The translations under genes were made by a program, and so were the position numbers. DNA of 64,000 bases from Phenylobacterium sp. J367 (GTDB taxonomy: Bacteria > Pseudomonadota > Alphaproteobacteria > Caulobacterales > Caulobacteraceae): the NCBI RefSeq assembly GCF_024699985.1, contig NZ_JAJONA010000001.1, positions 4,098,501 through 4,162,500 of the forward strand, read 5' to 3'. This document shows positions 30,432 to 38,625 of this stretch, one piece after another. The notes beneath the pieces were generated by a model, which saw nothing but the letters and a program-made list of their open reading frames with translations, did not search any database and had not been told where the DNA came from. The first letter of the stretch is position 1; each line of letters starts with the position of its first letter.

Positions 30432-31919
30432 ATGGCCGAGAAGGTGCTGGTGATCGGGGCGGGCATGGCCGGCCTCTGGACGGCGCTGGCGCTCGCGCCG
30501 TCGGGGCGCGAGGTCATCCTCCTGGAGCGCGACGCCGGCCCGCCGCCGGGCGGCGCTGACGCCGCCTTCGCCGACTGGACCCGCCGCGGGGTCGGCCAGC
30601 TGCGCCACAGCCACGCCTTCCTCGCCCGCCTGCGCAACCTGATCCGCGATCAGCACCCGGCCCTGCTGGCCGACCTGTTGGCCGAGGGCTGCCGCGAGCT
30701 GCCCTTCGAGGATGGACTGACGTCGGTTCACAAGCGGACCTACAGGCCCGCGCCCATCGACCGCGACCTCGTCATCCTCACCAGCCGGCGAACGACCCTG
30801 GAGCTGGTCATCCGCCGCTACGTTGAGCGCCTGCCGAACGTGAGCCTGCGGGGGAGACCTTCGTGAAGGACCTGGTCGTCGAGCCCGGCGCGCCTCCGCG
30901 GGTGACCGGCGTGCGGCTGGAGGACGGAACCGAGCTCTCGGGCGACGTCGTCGTAGACGCCGCCGGCCGGACGTCCGGCCTTTGTGAAGCGCTCGTCGCC
31001 GCCGGCGCCCGTGATCCCGCAGGAGGTGGAGGATTCCGGGGTCCTCTACTTCACCCGCCACTACCGTCTGCGGCCAGGCCAGGAGGAACCGCCGCGCGGC
31101 AAGACGCCGGCGACCGGCGACCTCGACTACCTGAAGTTCGGGGTCTTTCCCGGCGACAACGGCTGCTTCTCGATCACGCTCTGCCTGCCGGACGTGGAGG
31201 AGGAGCTGCGCCGGGCGATCGTGAAGCCCGAGGTCTTCGACGCCATCTGCCGCGCCCTGCCCGGCGTCGAGCCCTGGATCGACCCCGAGCGCACCGAGCC
31301 CATGAGCCGGGTGTTCGGCATGGGCGATCTCCTCAGCCGCTGGACCGACTTCACGCCGGGCGGCCGCGCCGCGGTGCTCGGCTTCTTCGCGGTGGGCGAC
31401 AGCCTGGCCCGGACCAACCCGCTCTACGGCCGCGGCTGCTCGTTCGCCGCCGTGGGCGCCACCGCGCTCCGCGAGGCGCTGGACGCCACGCCCGATCCCG
31501 CCGAGCGCCTCGTGCGATACCAGGCCAGGGCCACCGCCGAGCTGAAGCCCTACTACCTGGTCATGCGCGACGCCGACCGCACGGCCATGCGCCGGGCCCG
31601 GCGGGCGCTGACGCCGGGTGCACGGCTCAACCTGCGCCAGAGGATCACCAAGAGCTTCCTGGACGACGGGGTGGCCATCGCCATCCGGTCCGACCCCGAC
31701 CTGATGCGCGCCTTCCTGCGCGGCTTCCACATGCTGGAGCACCCGCAGGCCTGGCTGAAGCGGCCCGGCAACCTTGCCAAGATCCTCGGCTACTGGGCGC
31801 GGGGACGTAAGGCCAACGCCGAGGCCTATCGCCCGACCGGCGGGCCGGAGCGTCGCGAGATGCTGGAGCGCCTGGGCCTGTCGCCCGATGCGGACGTCGA
31901 GCGGCTGAAGGCGGCCTAG
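30432..31919 (+). CDS. FAD-dependent oxidoreductase, two frameshifts
   Basis: Flavoprotein of about 495 residues after repair. The start ATG at 30432 follows GGGAGG and gives MAEKVLVIGAGMAGLWTALA, an FAD-binding Rossmann motif. Further on are VVDAAGRTSG and, near the C-terminal half, GFFAVGDSLARTNPLYGRGC, the second FAD motif of group A flavoprotein monooxygenases. Frame breaks are near 30851-30855 (one G missing) and 30979-30980 (one C extra). The substrate is unknown. The relation to geranylgeranyl reductase or halogenase-like proteins is only at fold level. Confidence 0.82.
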
Positions 31920-31923
31920 GGCC

Positions 31924-32711
31924 CTAGTCGCGCTTCATGAAGAGCGAGCTCTGGGCGAGCTGCTCGCGCATGGCTTCGGGCGCGAGCGTACCCATCTTGT
32001 CCATCTCCGCGATCTCCTCCGGCACGTACCAGTGGAGCTTGTCGGATTGGTAGGCCTCCCACACGACCTCGGCGACCGAAGATGGCGGCATGGCCCGCCA
32101 CATGCCTTCCTTCGGCGCGGCTTCGGCGGCCCGGCGGCAGGATCGGCGTGTCGATCAGGCCGGGCAGGACGTCGGCGACCTTGATCCCGTAGGCCTTGAA
32201 CTCCACCGACAGGGCCTCGGTCAGCCCCTTCACGGCGTGCTTGGTCGCCGAATAGACCGCGATCCCCGGCATGCCGAAGGTGGCGGACGACGATGAGGTG
32301 GTGAAGCACATGGAGCCGGGCGTCGCCTTCAGGAGCGGCACCGCCTCGTAGATGCCGATCAGCACGCCCATCAGGTTGACCTGGACGACCGCGACGATGT
32401 CCTCCCAGGGTTGCTGGTCGAAGGGCCCGCCCCGGCCGATGCCGGCGTTGTTGTAGAGGATGTCGAGCCGCCCGCCGGCCGCCGGCGCGAAGGCGTCCAG
32501 GGCGGCGCGGTAGTCGGCCCGGTCGGTGACGTCCAGCTGGCGAATAAGACAGTTTTGATTGCCGAGCTCGGCCTGCAGGTCCTTGAGCCCGCCCTCGTTG
32601 ACGTCATAGGGCGCCGACGAACCAGCCCTTGGCGGCGAACAGGCGCGCGGTTTCGCGGCCCATGCCCGAGGCGGCCCCAGTGATGAAGATCGACTTGCGC
32701 TCGCTGGCCAT
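31924..32711 (-). CDS. Short-chain dehydrogenase/reductase, two frameshifts
   Basis: NAD(P)-dependent SDR of about 261 residues after repair. It starts MASERKSIFITGAASGMGRE (TGxxxGxG cofactor motif), has the NAG motif in LDILYNNAGIG, and the catalytic Ser/Tyr/Lys in TTSSSSATFGMPGIAVYSATKHAV. The end reads EQLAQSSLFMKRD. One extra base near 32609-32611 and one near 32130-32132 break the frame. It starts three bases after thiG on the same strand, so it is probably in the thiS-thiG transcript, although it has no known thiamine role. Confidence 0.85.
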
Positions 32712-32714
32712 GCC

Positions 32715-33506
32715 TCAGATCAGTCCGGACAGAGGAGAGGAAGCGTCAGCGTACATCCGCTTTCCCATACGTCCGGCAAGATAGGCCTCCCGTCCGGCCA
32801 CCACGGCATGCTTCATGGCGACCGCCATGCGGATGGGATCCTTGGCCTCGGCGATGGCGGTGTTCATCAGCACCGCGTCGCAGCCGATCTCCATGGCCAG
32901 CACCGCGTCCGACGCCGTGCCGACGCCGGCGTCCACCAGCACCGGCACCTTCGACTGCTCGATGATCAGGCCGAGATTGAGGAAGTTCTGGATGCCCCGG
33001 CCCGAGCCGATCGGGGCGGCGGCCGGCATGATCGCCGCGGCGCCCGCCTCCTCCAGCTTCTGGGCGTACACGGGATCGTCCGAGCAGTAGACCATCACCT
33101 GGAAGCCGTCGGCGACGAGCAGCTTCAGGGCCCGGAGCGTCTCCTCCATGTCCGGGAGCAGATGCTTGGTGTTGGACAGCACCTCCAGCTTCACCAGGTC
33201 CCAGCCCCCGGCCTCGCGGGCCAGGCGCAGGGTGCGGACGGCGTCCTCGCCGGTGAAGCAGCCCGCGGTGTTGGGCAGGAAGGTGAAGCGGTCCGGCTTT
33301 ACATGGTCGACCAGCATCGGCTGGCTCGGGTCGGAGAGATTCACCCGGCGAAGCGCCACGGTGACGATCTCGGCCCCCGCCGCTTCGGCGGCCGCCGCGT
33401 TCTGGGCGTAGTCCTTGTACTTGCCGGTGCCGACAATCAGGCGCGAGCGGAAGGTGCGCCCCGCGACCATCCAGGTGTCCTCGCCCCTGTGCGCAGACCC
33501 ATCCAT
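32715..33506 (-). CDS. thiG: Thiazole synthase ThiG
   Basis: ThiG condenses 1-deoxy-xylulose 5-phosphate, dehydroglycine (or glycine imine) and sulfur carried by ThiS to make the thiazole of thiamine. The 263-residue barrel protein has the Schiff-base lysine region WDLVKLEVLSNTKHLLPDM, the phosphate loop AAAPIGSGRGIQN and VPVLVDAGVGTASDAVLAMEI. It follows thiS with one base between stop and start. I see no TPP riboswitch (THI box) upstream of the operon. Confidence 0.95.
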   Translation of the reverse strand: MDGSAHRGEDTWMVAGRTFRSRLIVGTGKYKDYAQNAAAAEAAGAEIVTVALRRVNLSDPSQPMLVDHVKPDRFTFLPNTAGCFTGEDAVRTLRLAREAGGWDLVKLEVLSNTKHLLPDMEETLRALKLLVADGFQVMVYCSDDPVYAQKLEEAGAAAIMPAAAPIGSGRGIQNFLNLGLIIEQSKVPVLVDAGVGTASDAVLAMEIGCDAVLMNTAIAEAKDPIRMAVAMKHAVVAGREAYLAGRMGKRMYADASSPLSGLI

Positions 33507-33507
33507 G

Positions 33508-33708
33508 TCAGCCGCCTCCGATAAAATGCACGATCTCGATCCGGTCGCCGTCAGCCAGCAAGGTCCCGGCGTAGGCCGACCTGGGCACGATCTCCAGGTT
33601 CCGCTCCACCGCCACCTTGCGGGCGTCCAGGCCCAGGCTCGCCACCAGACCCGCGACGTCGCTCACGCCCTGGAAGGCGCGGGTTTCGCCGTTGAGGATC
33701 AGGTTCAT
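33508..33708 (-). CDS. thiS: Sulfur carrier protein ThiS
   Basis: Ubiquitin-like carrier of 66 residues whose C-terminal glycine is thiocarboxylated and donates sulfur to ThiG. The sequence begins MNLILNGETRAFQGVSDVAG, has the hydrophobic core KVAVERNLEIVPRSAY, and ends DRIEIVHFIGGG with the required terminal Gly-Gly. It is first in the minus-strand order thiS-thiG-SDR and divergent from accB. Confidence 0.92.
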   Translation of the reverse strand: MNLILNGETRAFQGVSDVAGLVASLGLDARKVAVERNLEIVPRSAYAGTLLADGDRIEIVHFIGGG

Positions 33709-33733
33709 GCGTTCATGCCTCCAGACGGCCTGC

Positions 33734-33761
33734 TTGTGACCCGGCGCCCCGCCCGTTACAA
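33734..33761 (+). promoter_or_regulatory. Probable promoter of the accB-accC unit
   Basis: TTGTGA at 33734-33739 and GTTACAA at 33755-33761 are separated by about 16 bases, an acceptable sigma-70-type pair in a region between divergent genes. It would place the message start near 33768, just before the AroQ-like remnant and accB. Pattern match only. Confidence 0.4.
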
Positions 33762-33787
33762 GACGCCGGAATCGACGGCGGAGCCCA

Positions 33788-33919
33788 ATGTCGAGACCGA
33801 TCTATGTGCTGAGCGGCCCCAACGCCAATGCCGATGGGGACCGCGGCCCGGAGATTTGCGTTCTTCAAACGCCCGATGACGCCTCCGCCGCCCAACAACA
33901 AGGAACACTCGATGGCTAG
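33788..33919 (+). pseudogene. AroQ-like N-terminal remnant (type II 3-dehydroquinate dehydratase), 43 codons
   Basis: The frame ATG 33788 to TAG 33919 starts MSRPIYVLSGPNANADGDRG and continues PEICVLQ. The type II dehydroquinase N-terminus has the pattern xPIxVLNGPNLNLLGxREPEIYG, so the first twenty or so residues look like an eroded copy. The rest does not resemble AroQ and the frame ends eight bases inside accB. As I recall, aroQ normally stands just before accB-accC in alphaproteobacteria. A short upstream frame with a coupling role is the alternative. Confidence 0.5.
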
Positions 33920-34406
33920 CAGTCCCAAGGCTCCCGCCGATCCGTTCGACGCGCGCCTGGTGCGCAAACTGGCCGACATCCTGACGGACACCGGCCTGAG
34001 CGAGATCGAGGTCGAGCACGGCGAGCTGAAGATCCGCGTCGCCAAGACCCTGACCGCCGCCCCCGTGGCCTATGCCGCCGCGCACGCGCCGGTCGCGGCC
34101 GCCCCGGCCGCAGCTGCGCCCGCTCCCGTCCAGGCTCCGGCCGCCGAAGCCGCGTCCGCGAAGCCGGTGAGCGGCGACGCCGTGAAGTCGCCGATGGTCG
34201 GCACCGTCTACATGGCCCCGCAGCCCGGCGCCGAGCCGTTCATCAAGGTCGGCGACACGGTCACGGCCGGCCAGACCCTGATGATCGTCGAGGCCATGAA
34301 GACCATGAACCCGATCCCGGCGCCGAAAGCCGGCAAGGTGGTGGAGATCCTGGTCGGCGACGGCCAGCCCGTGGAGTTCGGTGAACCGCTCGCGGTCATC
34401 GGTTAG
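33912..34406 (+). CDS. accB: Biotin carboxyl carrier protein of acetyl-CoA carboxylase
   Basis: AccB carries the biotin that is carboxylated by AccC in the first step of fatty acid synthesis. The 164-residue protein starts MASSPKAPADPFDARLVRKL, has an Ala/Pro-rich flexible linker near residues 50-80, and a biotinyl domain with the modified lysine in VEAMKTMNPIPAPKAG. Start ATG at 33912. accC follows after four bases. Confidence 0.94.
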   Translation: MASSPKAPADPFDARLVRKLADILTDTGLSEIEVEHGELKIRVAKTLTAAPVAYAAAHAPVAAAPAAAAPAPVQAPAAEAASAKPVSGDAVKSPMVGTVYMAPQPGAEPFIKVGDTVTAGQTLMIVEAMKTMNPIPAPKAGKVVEILVGDGQPVEFGEPLAVIG

Positions 34407-34410
34407 CCCG

Positions 34411-35762
34411 ATGTTCGACAAGATCCTGATCGCCAACCGCGGCGAGATCGCGCTCCGTGTCCACCGGGCGTGCAAGGAGATGGGCATCTCCACCGTCGCC
34501 GTGCACTCGGAAGCCGACTCCGGGCGCCATGTGGGTGCGGCTCGCCGACGAGAGCGTCTGCATCGGCCCGGCGCCTGCGGCGAAGAGCTACCTGAACATC
34601 CCCTCGATCATCGCCGCCGCCGAGATCACCGGCGCCCAGGCGATCCATCCGGGCTACGGCTTCCTGTCGGAGAACGCCCGCTTCGCCGAGATCGTGAACG
34701 CCCACGGCTTCACCTTCATCGGGCCGAAGCCGGAGCACATCCGGATCATGGGCGACAAGATCACCGCCAAGCAGACGGTGAAGGACGCCGGCATCCCCGT
34801 GGTCCCGGGCTCCGACGGCGGCGTGGCCACCGAGGAAGAGGCCTTCGCCGCGGCGAAGGAGATCGGCTTCCCCGTGCTGATCAAGGCCGCCGCCGGCGGC
34901 GGCGGTCGCGGCATGAAGGTGGCCAAGACCGAGGCCGACCTGGCAGAGGCGGTCGGCACCGCCCGCTCGGAAGCCAAGGCGGCGTTCGGCGACGACGCGG
35001 TCTACATGGAGCGCTACCTCCAACGGCCCCGCCACATCGAGTTGCAGGTGGTCGCCGACAGCCATGGCAACGTCGTCCACCTGGGCGAGCGCGACTGCTC
35101 CCTGCAGCGCCGCCACCAGAAGGTGCTGGAAGAGGCCCCCCTCCCCGGTCATCGACGCCGCCGCCCGCGCCAAGATCGGCAAGGTGGTGGTCGATGCCGT
35201 CCGCGCCATCGGCTACCTGGGCGTCGGCACCATCGAGTTCCTGTACGAGGACGGCGAGTTCTTCTTCATCGAGATGAACACCCGCCTGCAGGTCGAGCAT
35301 CCGGTCACCGAGGCGATCACCGGCATCGACCTGGTCCGCGAGCAGATCCGCATCGCCGCGGGCCTGCCGCTGTCGTTCAAGCAGGACGAGGTGGTGTTCG
35401 AAGGCCACGCCATCGAGTGCCGGATCAACGCCGAGAACCCGAAGACCTTCGCCCCCTCGCCCGGCCTGGTCACGGACTTCCACGCGCCCGGCGGGCTCGG
35501 CGTGCGCATGGATAGCGCGCTCTACGCCGGCTATTCGATCCCGCCTTACTACGACAGCCTGATCGGCAAGCTGATCGTCCATGGCCGCGACCGGGAGGAG
35601 TGCATCGCGCGCCTCTGCCGCTGCCTGAACGAGGTCGTGGTGGCCGGCATCGACACCAATATCCCGCTGTTCCAGGAGCTGATGGGCAACCCGGACATCA
35701 TCGCCGGGGACTACAACATCCACTGGCTCGAGAACTGGATGAAGGCGCAGGCCCAGGGCTGA
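34411..35762 (+). CDS. accC: Biotin carboxylase subunit of acetyl-CoA carboxylase, two frameshifts
   Basis: ATP-dependent carboxylation of AccB-biotin. Repaired length is 449 residues, exactly the family norm. It starts MFDKILIANRGEIALRVHRA, has the ATP-grasp glycine loop AAGGGGRGMKVA, HIELQVVADSHGN, the catalytic FIEMNTRLQVEHPVTE and HAIECRINAENP. One extra base lies near 34522-34524 (after SEADSG) and one in the C run 35136-35141 (EEAPSPVIDAAARAK after repair). Since the gene is essential, these are very probably sequence errors. The downstream hydrolase starts four bases after its stop. Confidence 0.95.
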
Positions 35763-35766
35763 CGCC

Positions 35767-36579
35767 ATGCGCGGGCTGGTGGTCTTGCTGCTGGTCCTGG
35801 CCTTCGCCGGCGGGGCGGAGGCGCAAGGCCCCGCCTCGCGTTTCCTCACCGTCTCGGACGGCACGCGCATCCACTACCTGGAGGCCGGCTCGGGGCCGGC
35901 CGTCATCCTGCTGCACGGCAGCACGGGCACGGCGGAATCCAACTACGTCACGACCGGCATCCTGCAGGCGCTGGCGGCGAACCACCGGGTGATCGCGCCC
36001 GACTTCCGCGGCCAGGGGAAGAGCCAGCGCTCGCTCGACCCGCGCCGCTACGCCTCCGACCGCTTCCCGCAGGACGTGCTGGAGATCATGGACCAGCTCG
36101 ACGTCCGGAAGGCGCACGTGGCGGGCTATTCCATGGGCGGGGAGATGCTCGCCCCGCTGCTGGCGATCGCGCCCGACCGCATCCTCACCGCCACCTTCGG
36201 CGGGTCGGGCCTGCTGGAGCCCGACCGGACCCGCGACGCCGCCGCGATGGCGAAGGATGTCCGGGGCCGCGACGAGGATCCGCCCGCCGGCGCCCGCCGG
36301 CTCTGGGTCGAGCGCAGCCCCGACGCGCTGCGCGCCATGGAGCAGGGCCGACGGGCCCAGCCGCCAACCACCCCGCCCCTCGATCTCCGCAAGGTCACCT
36401 TTCCCGTGCTGGCGGTCGTCGGCGAGTACGACACGCCGAACCGCTTCACCTCCCTGATGGCGCGCACCCTCCCCGACTTCCGGCTCGTGGTCCTGAAGGG
36501 CCGCGGACACGCGACAGCCCTGGCCGATCCGGCCTACAAGGAAGCCTTGGTGGAGTTCATCGGCGCCAACGACCCATGA
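35767..36579 (+). CDS. Secreted alpha/beta hydrolase
   Basis: A 270-residue hydrolase with an N-terminal signal peptide (MRGLVVLLLVLAFAGGAEAQ), so probably periplasmic. The oxyanion loop is LLHGSTGTAES, the nucleophile Ser sits in AGYSMGGEM, the acid region is VVGEYDTPN and the histidine is in KGRGHATALADP. The substrate is unknown. It lies between accC and aat, overlapping aat by four bases (ATGA), so it is embedded in the accBC-aat transcript. Confidence 0.87.
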   Translation: MRGLVVLLLVLAFAGGAEAQGPASRFLTVSDGTRIHYLEAGSGPAVILLHGSTGTAESNYVTTGILQALAANHRVIAPDFRGQGKSQRSLDPRRYASDRFPQDVLEIMDQLDVRKAHVAGYSMGGEMLAPLLAIAPDRILTATFGGSGLLEPDRTRDAAAMAKDVRGRDEDPPAGARRLWVERSPDALRAMEQGRRAQPPTTPPLDLRKVTFPVLAVVGEYDTPNRFTSLMARTLPDFRLVVLKGRGHATALADPAYKEALVEFIGANDP

Positions 36580-37562
36580 GCAGCGGCTTCGGACCCCGCG
36601 ACCTGCTCGCCTGCTACGCGCGCGGCGTCTTCCCGATGGCCGACGCCCGCGACGACCTGCGGGTGTTCCTGATCGATCCCGAGCGCCGGGGCGTGCTGCC
36701 GTTAGACCGCTTCCACATTCCTAAGCGCCTGGCCCGCACCGTCCGCGCCGATCCCTTCGAGGTGCGCATCGACACCGCATTCCACGCCGTCGTCGAGGCC
36801 TGCGCGGAGTCCAAGCCCGGCCGTCTGGAGACCTGGATCAACCACCCGATCGAGCGGCTCTACCTGGCGCTCCACGAACAGGGCGCGGCGCACAGCGTCG
36901 AGTGCTGGCGCGACGGCGAGCTGGTGGGCGGGCTCTACGGAGTCTCGCTGAAAGGCGCGTTCTTCGGGGAAAGCATGTTCAGCCGGGCGCGGGACGCTTC
37001 GAAGGTCGCCCTCGTGCACCTCGCCGCCCGGCTGATCGCCGGCGGCTACCGCCTGCTCGACGCCCAGTTCATGACCGAGCATCTCGGCCAGTTCGGGGCC
37101 GAGGAAATCCCACGCCGGGAATACCTGCGCCGGCTCGACCGCGCCCTGGCGGCCGACGGCGACTTCTACGTTATGGGCTCTTCCGCGGGCGCGGGTGCGG
37201 GCGGCGGAGCAGCCTTCGGCGCCGGGGCGGCGGCCTTGGGCGCTGGGGCCGGCGCAGCTGCGGGCGAGGCCGACTTGGGCACGGGCGGCGGCGGTCTTAG
37301 CGCCTGGCGCGGCCGCGCCGGGCGACGCCTTGGCGGCGGGCGCAGGAGCAGGCGCCGCCTTCACGGGCGGGGCCGCGGCGGCGGCGGGTCGGGCCGCCCC
37401 CGCGGGGGGCGTGGCCGGCGCCACGGCCCTGCAGCTGATCAGCCAGGCGTCATAGCCCGGGTGCTGCAGCGGGTTCAGGCCCGGCGAGGAGGCATACATC
37501 CAGCCGCGGAACACCTGGCGGGCCGGCGGCGTCGGCTTGCCCCGCTCGGGCCTCGGCTGTGA
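36576..37562 (+). CDS. aat: Leucyl/phenylalanyl-tRNA-protein transferase, with abnormal open tail
   Basis: Aat transfers Leu or Phe from tRNA to proteins with N-terminal Arg or Lys, marking them for ClpAP (N-end rule). Conserved features are LLACYARGVFPMADARDD, ETWINHPIERLYLALHEQG, LVGGLYGVSLKGAFFGESMF and LLDAQFMTEHLGQFGA. Homology ends near residue 205 (about 37190), the usual length. The frame then stays open for some 120 Gly/Ala/Arg-rich residues that are antisense to the DUF2155 gene. I regard the tail as an artefact of a lost stop or indel. It overlaps the hydrolase stop by four bases. Confidence 0.9.
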   Translation: MSSGFGPRDLLACYARGVFPMADARDDLRVFLIDPERRGVLPLDRFHIPKRLARTVRADPFEVRIDTAFHAVVEACAESKPGRLETWINHPIERLYLALHEQGAAHSVECWRDGELVGGLYGVSLKGAFFGESMFSRARDASKVALVHLAARLIAGGYRLLDAQFMTEHLGQFGAEEIPRREYLRRLDRALAADGDFYVMGSSAGAGAGGGAAFGAGAAALGAGAGAAAGEADLGTGGGGLSAWRGRAGRRLGGGRRSRRRLHGRGRGGGGSGRPRGGRGRRHGPAADQPGVIARVLQRVQARRGGIHPAAEHLAGRRRRLAPLGPRL

Positions 37563-38027
37563 ATCCACCGTCAGATAGGCGATCGAGTCCTCGACGGGCT
37601 CGTCCGGCGCCGATCGCTCGCAGGCGCGCACCGTGAAGATCAGGTTCTTGTAGCGGACCGGCTTCCCGCCGACCTGCACCTCGAAGCGCAGCGTCTCGGC
37701 GGTCACCTTGTCCAGCGCCTGCAGGATGGCGACGCCGTATCGCTCGCGGCGGACGGGGTTGTCGACCGCGGTCTCGGCGACCTGCGCCTTGGGCGGAGGC
37801 GCCGGCGCGACCTCCTTCTCGGATATCGGCGGGACAACAAGCGGGGCCGGCGGCGGCACGTCGATCGGCGGCGCCTCCTCGGTCACCGGCACGCCCGGCG
37901 GCGGCGCAGCCGGCTGGGTCGGCGGCGGCTGCGGGGGCTGGGCCGAGACCAGGCCCGCCGCCGCCACGCCGGTCAGGGCTGCTGTCCAGGCGGCGCGCTT
38001 GCGCAGGCGGATGGGGCTGAGTCGCAT
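37166..38027 (-). CDS. DUF2155-domain protein, one frameshift
   Basis: About 286 residues after repair. The N-terminus MRLSPIRLRKRAAWTAALTG looks like a signal peptide, then a Pro-rich linker (PPQPPPTQPAAPPPG). The DUF2155 domain follows with KVTAETLRFEVQVGGKPVRY, FTVRACERSAPDEPVEDSIA and VFRGWMYASSPGLNPLQHPG. The tail is Ala/Pro/Lys-rich. An extra base near 37283-37285 shifts it; the repaired frame ends AEEPIT at 37166. The family is conserved in alphaproteobacteria next to the NDUFA12-like gene; its function is unknown, probably envelope related. Confidence 0.82.
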
Positions 38028-38035
38028 GGCTGCGA

Positions 38036-38441
38036 TTATTCGGGGGCGCCAGGCCTCGTAGTCGCCTGTGGCCTTTTGGCGCTCGCCGCCGCGGGCCAGC
38101 GAGCCCTTCGGGCGGTAGGCGTAGATGGTGCCCGTCAGGTTCGGCCGGTGCTCCTTCTCCCAGGCGCGGCGCGGCAGCGGCGCGGTGGTCGGCGGATCGG
38201 CGAAGGTGTGATGCAGCCAGCCATGCCAGTCGGGCGGGACCTTCGAGGCTTCGGCGTAGCCGTTGAACAGCACCCAGCGGCGCTTGTTCTTGTCGAAGCT
38301 GTCCTTGAGGTCCTTGGCTTCGTAGTAGCGGTTGCCGAAGTCGTCGGTCCCGACCAGCACGCCCCGGCGCGACACGGTGAAATGGATGCCGGCGGTGGCG
38401 CCGTTCCACCAGGTGAAGATGGTCTTGAGGAGGTTCAACAA
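38036..38441 (-). CDS. NDUFA12-family accessory subunit of complex I, one frameshift at the end
   Basis: Homologue of the 17.2-kDa mitochondrial complex I subunit, found in alphaproteobacterial NADH:quinone oxidoreductase. The sequence LLNLLKTIFTWWNGATAGIH, VGTDDFGNRYYEAKDLKD, RRWVLFNGYAEASKVPPDWH and GWLHHTFADPP is diagnostic. One extra C near 38042-38046 removes the stop; the repaired end is GDYEAWRPE at 38036, giving about 134 residues. The start is a TTG at 38441 (or 38438), with no strong ribosome site. DUF2155 follows directly on the same strand. Confidence 0.9.
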
Positions 38442-38625
38442 GGGTAGGCTCGACTGCTCGGACTGGGCTTGACGCGGGCGGACTATAGGCGGGGGCCTGG
38501 GGGACCGTCCAGCGGCGCAGCGACGCCCTCGAATCTGCAAGATGTTGGGGATGAACGGCCCTGCGACCGCAACATCTATTGCCGCTTTATGAATCACCCG
38601 CCTACCCTCGCCCGATGGGAGTCGG
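38442..38625 (+). promoter_or_regulatory. Divergent region with inverted repeat and three GANTC sites
   Basis: AGATGTTG (38540-38547) is mirrored by CAACATCT (38570-38577) across 22 bases, a possible protein site or hairpin. GANTC sites, the target of the cell-cycle methylase CcrM, occur at 38531, 38591 and 38619, three in 93 bases. In Caulobacter such clusters mark GcrA/CcrM-controlled promoters. The region serves NDUFA12 (minus) and the NrdJ-derived gene (plus). Confidence 0.5.

Noticed and set aside
33709..33790. TPP riboswitch before thiS
   Set aside because: No CTGAGA-type or ACCTGA-type THI-box elements were found on the minus strand between thiS and the divergent accB leader.
36576..37562. 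A genuine 328-residue Aat with a novel glycine-rich domain
   Set aside because: The extra 120 residues are exactly antisense to the Ala/Pro tail of the DUF2155 gene and have no complexity typical of a domain. A lost stop is simpler.
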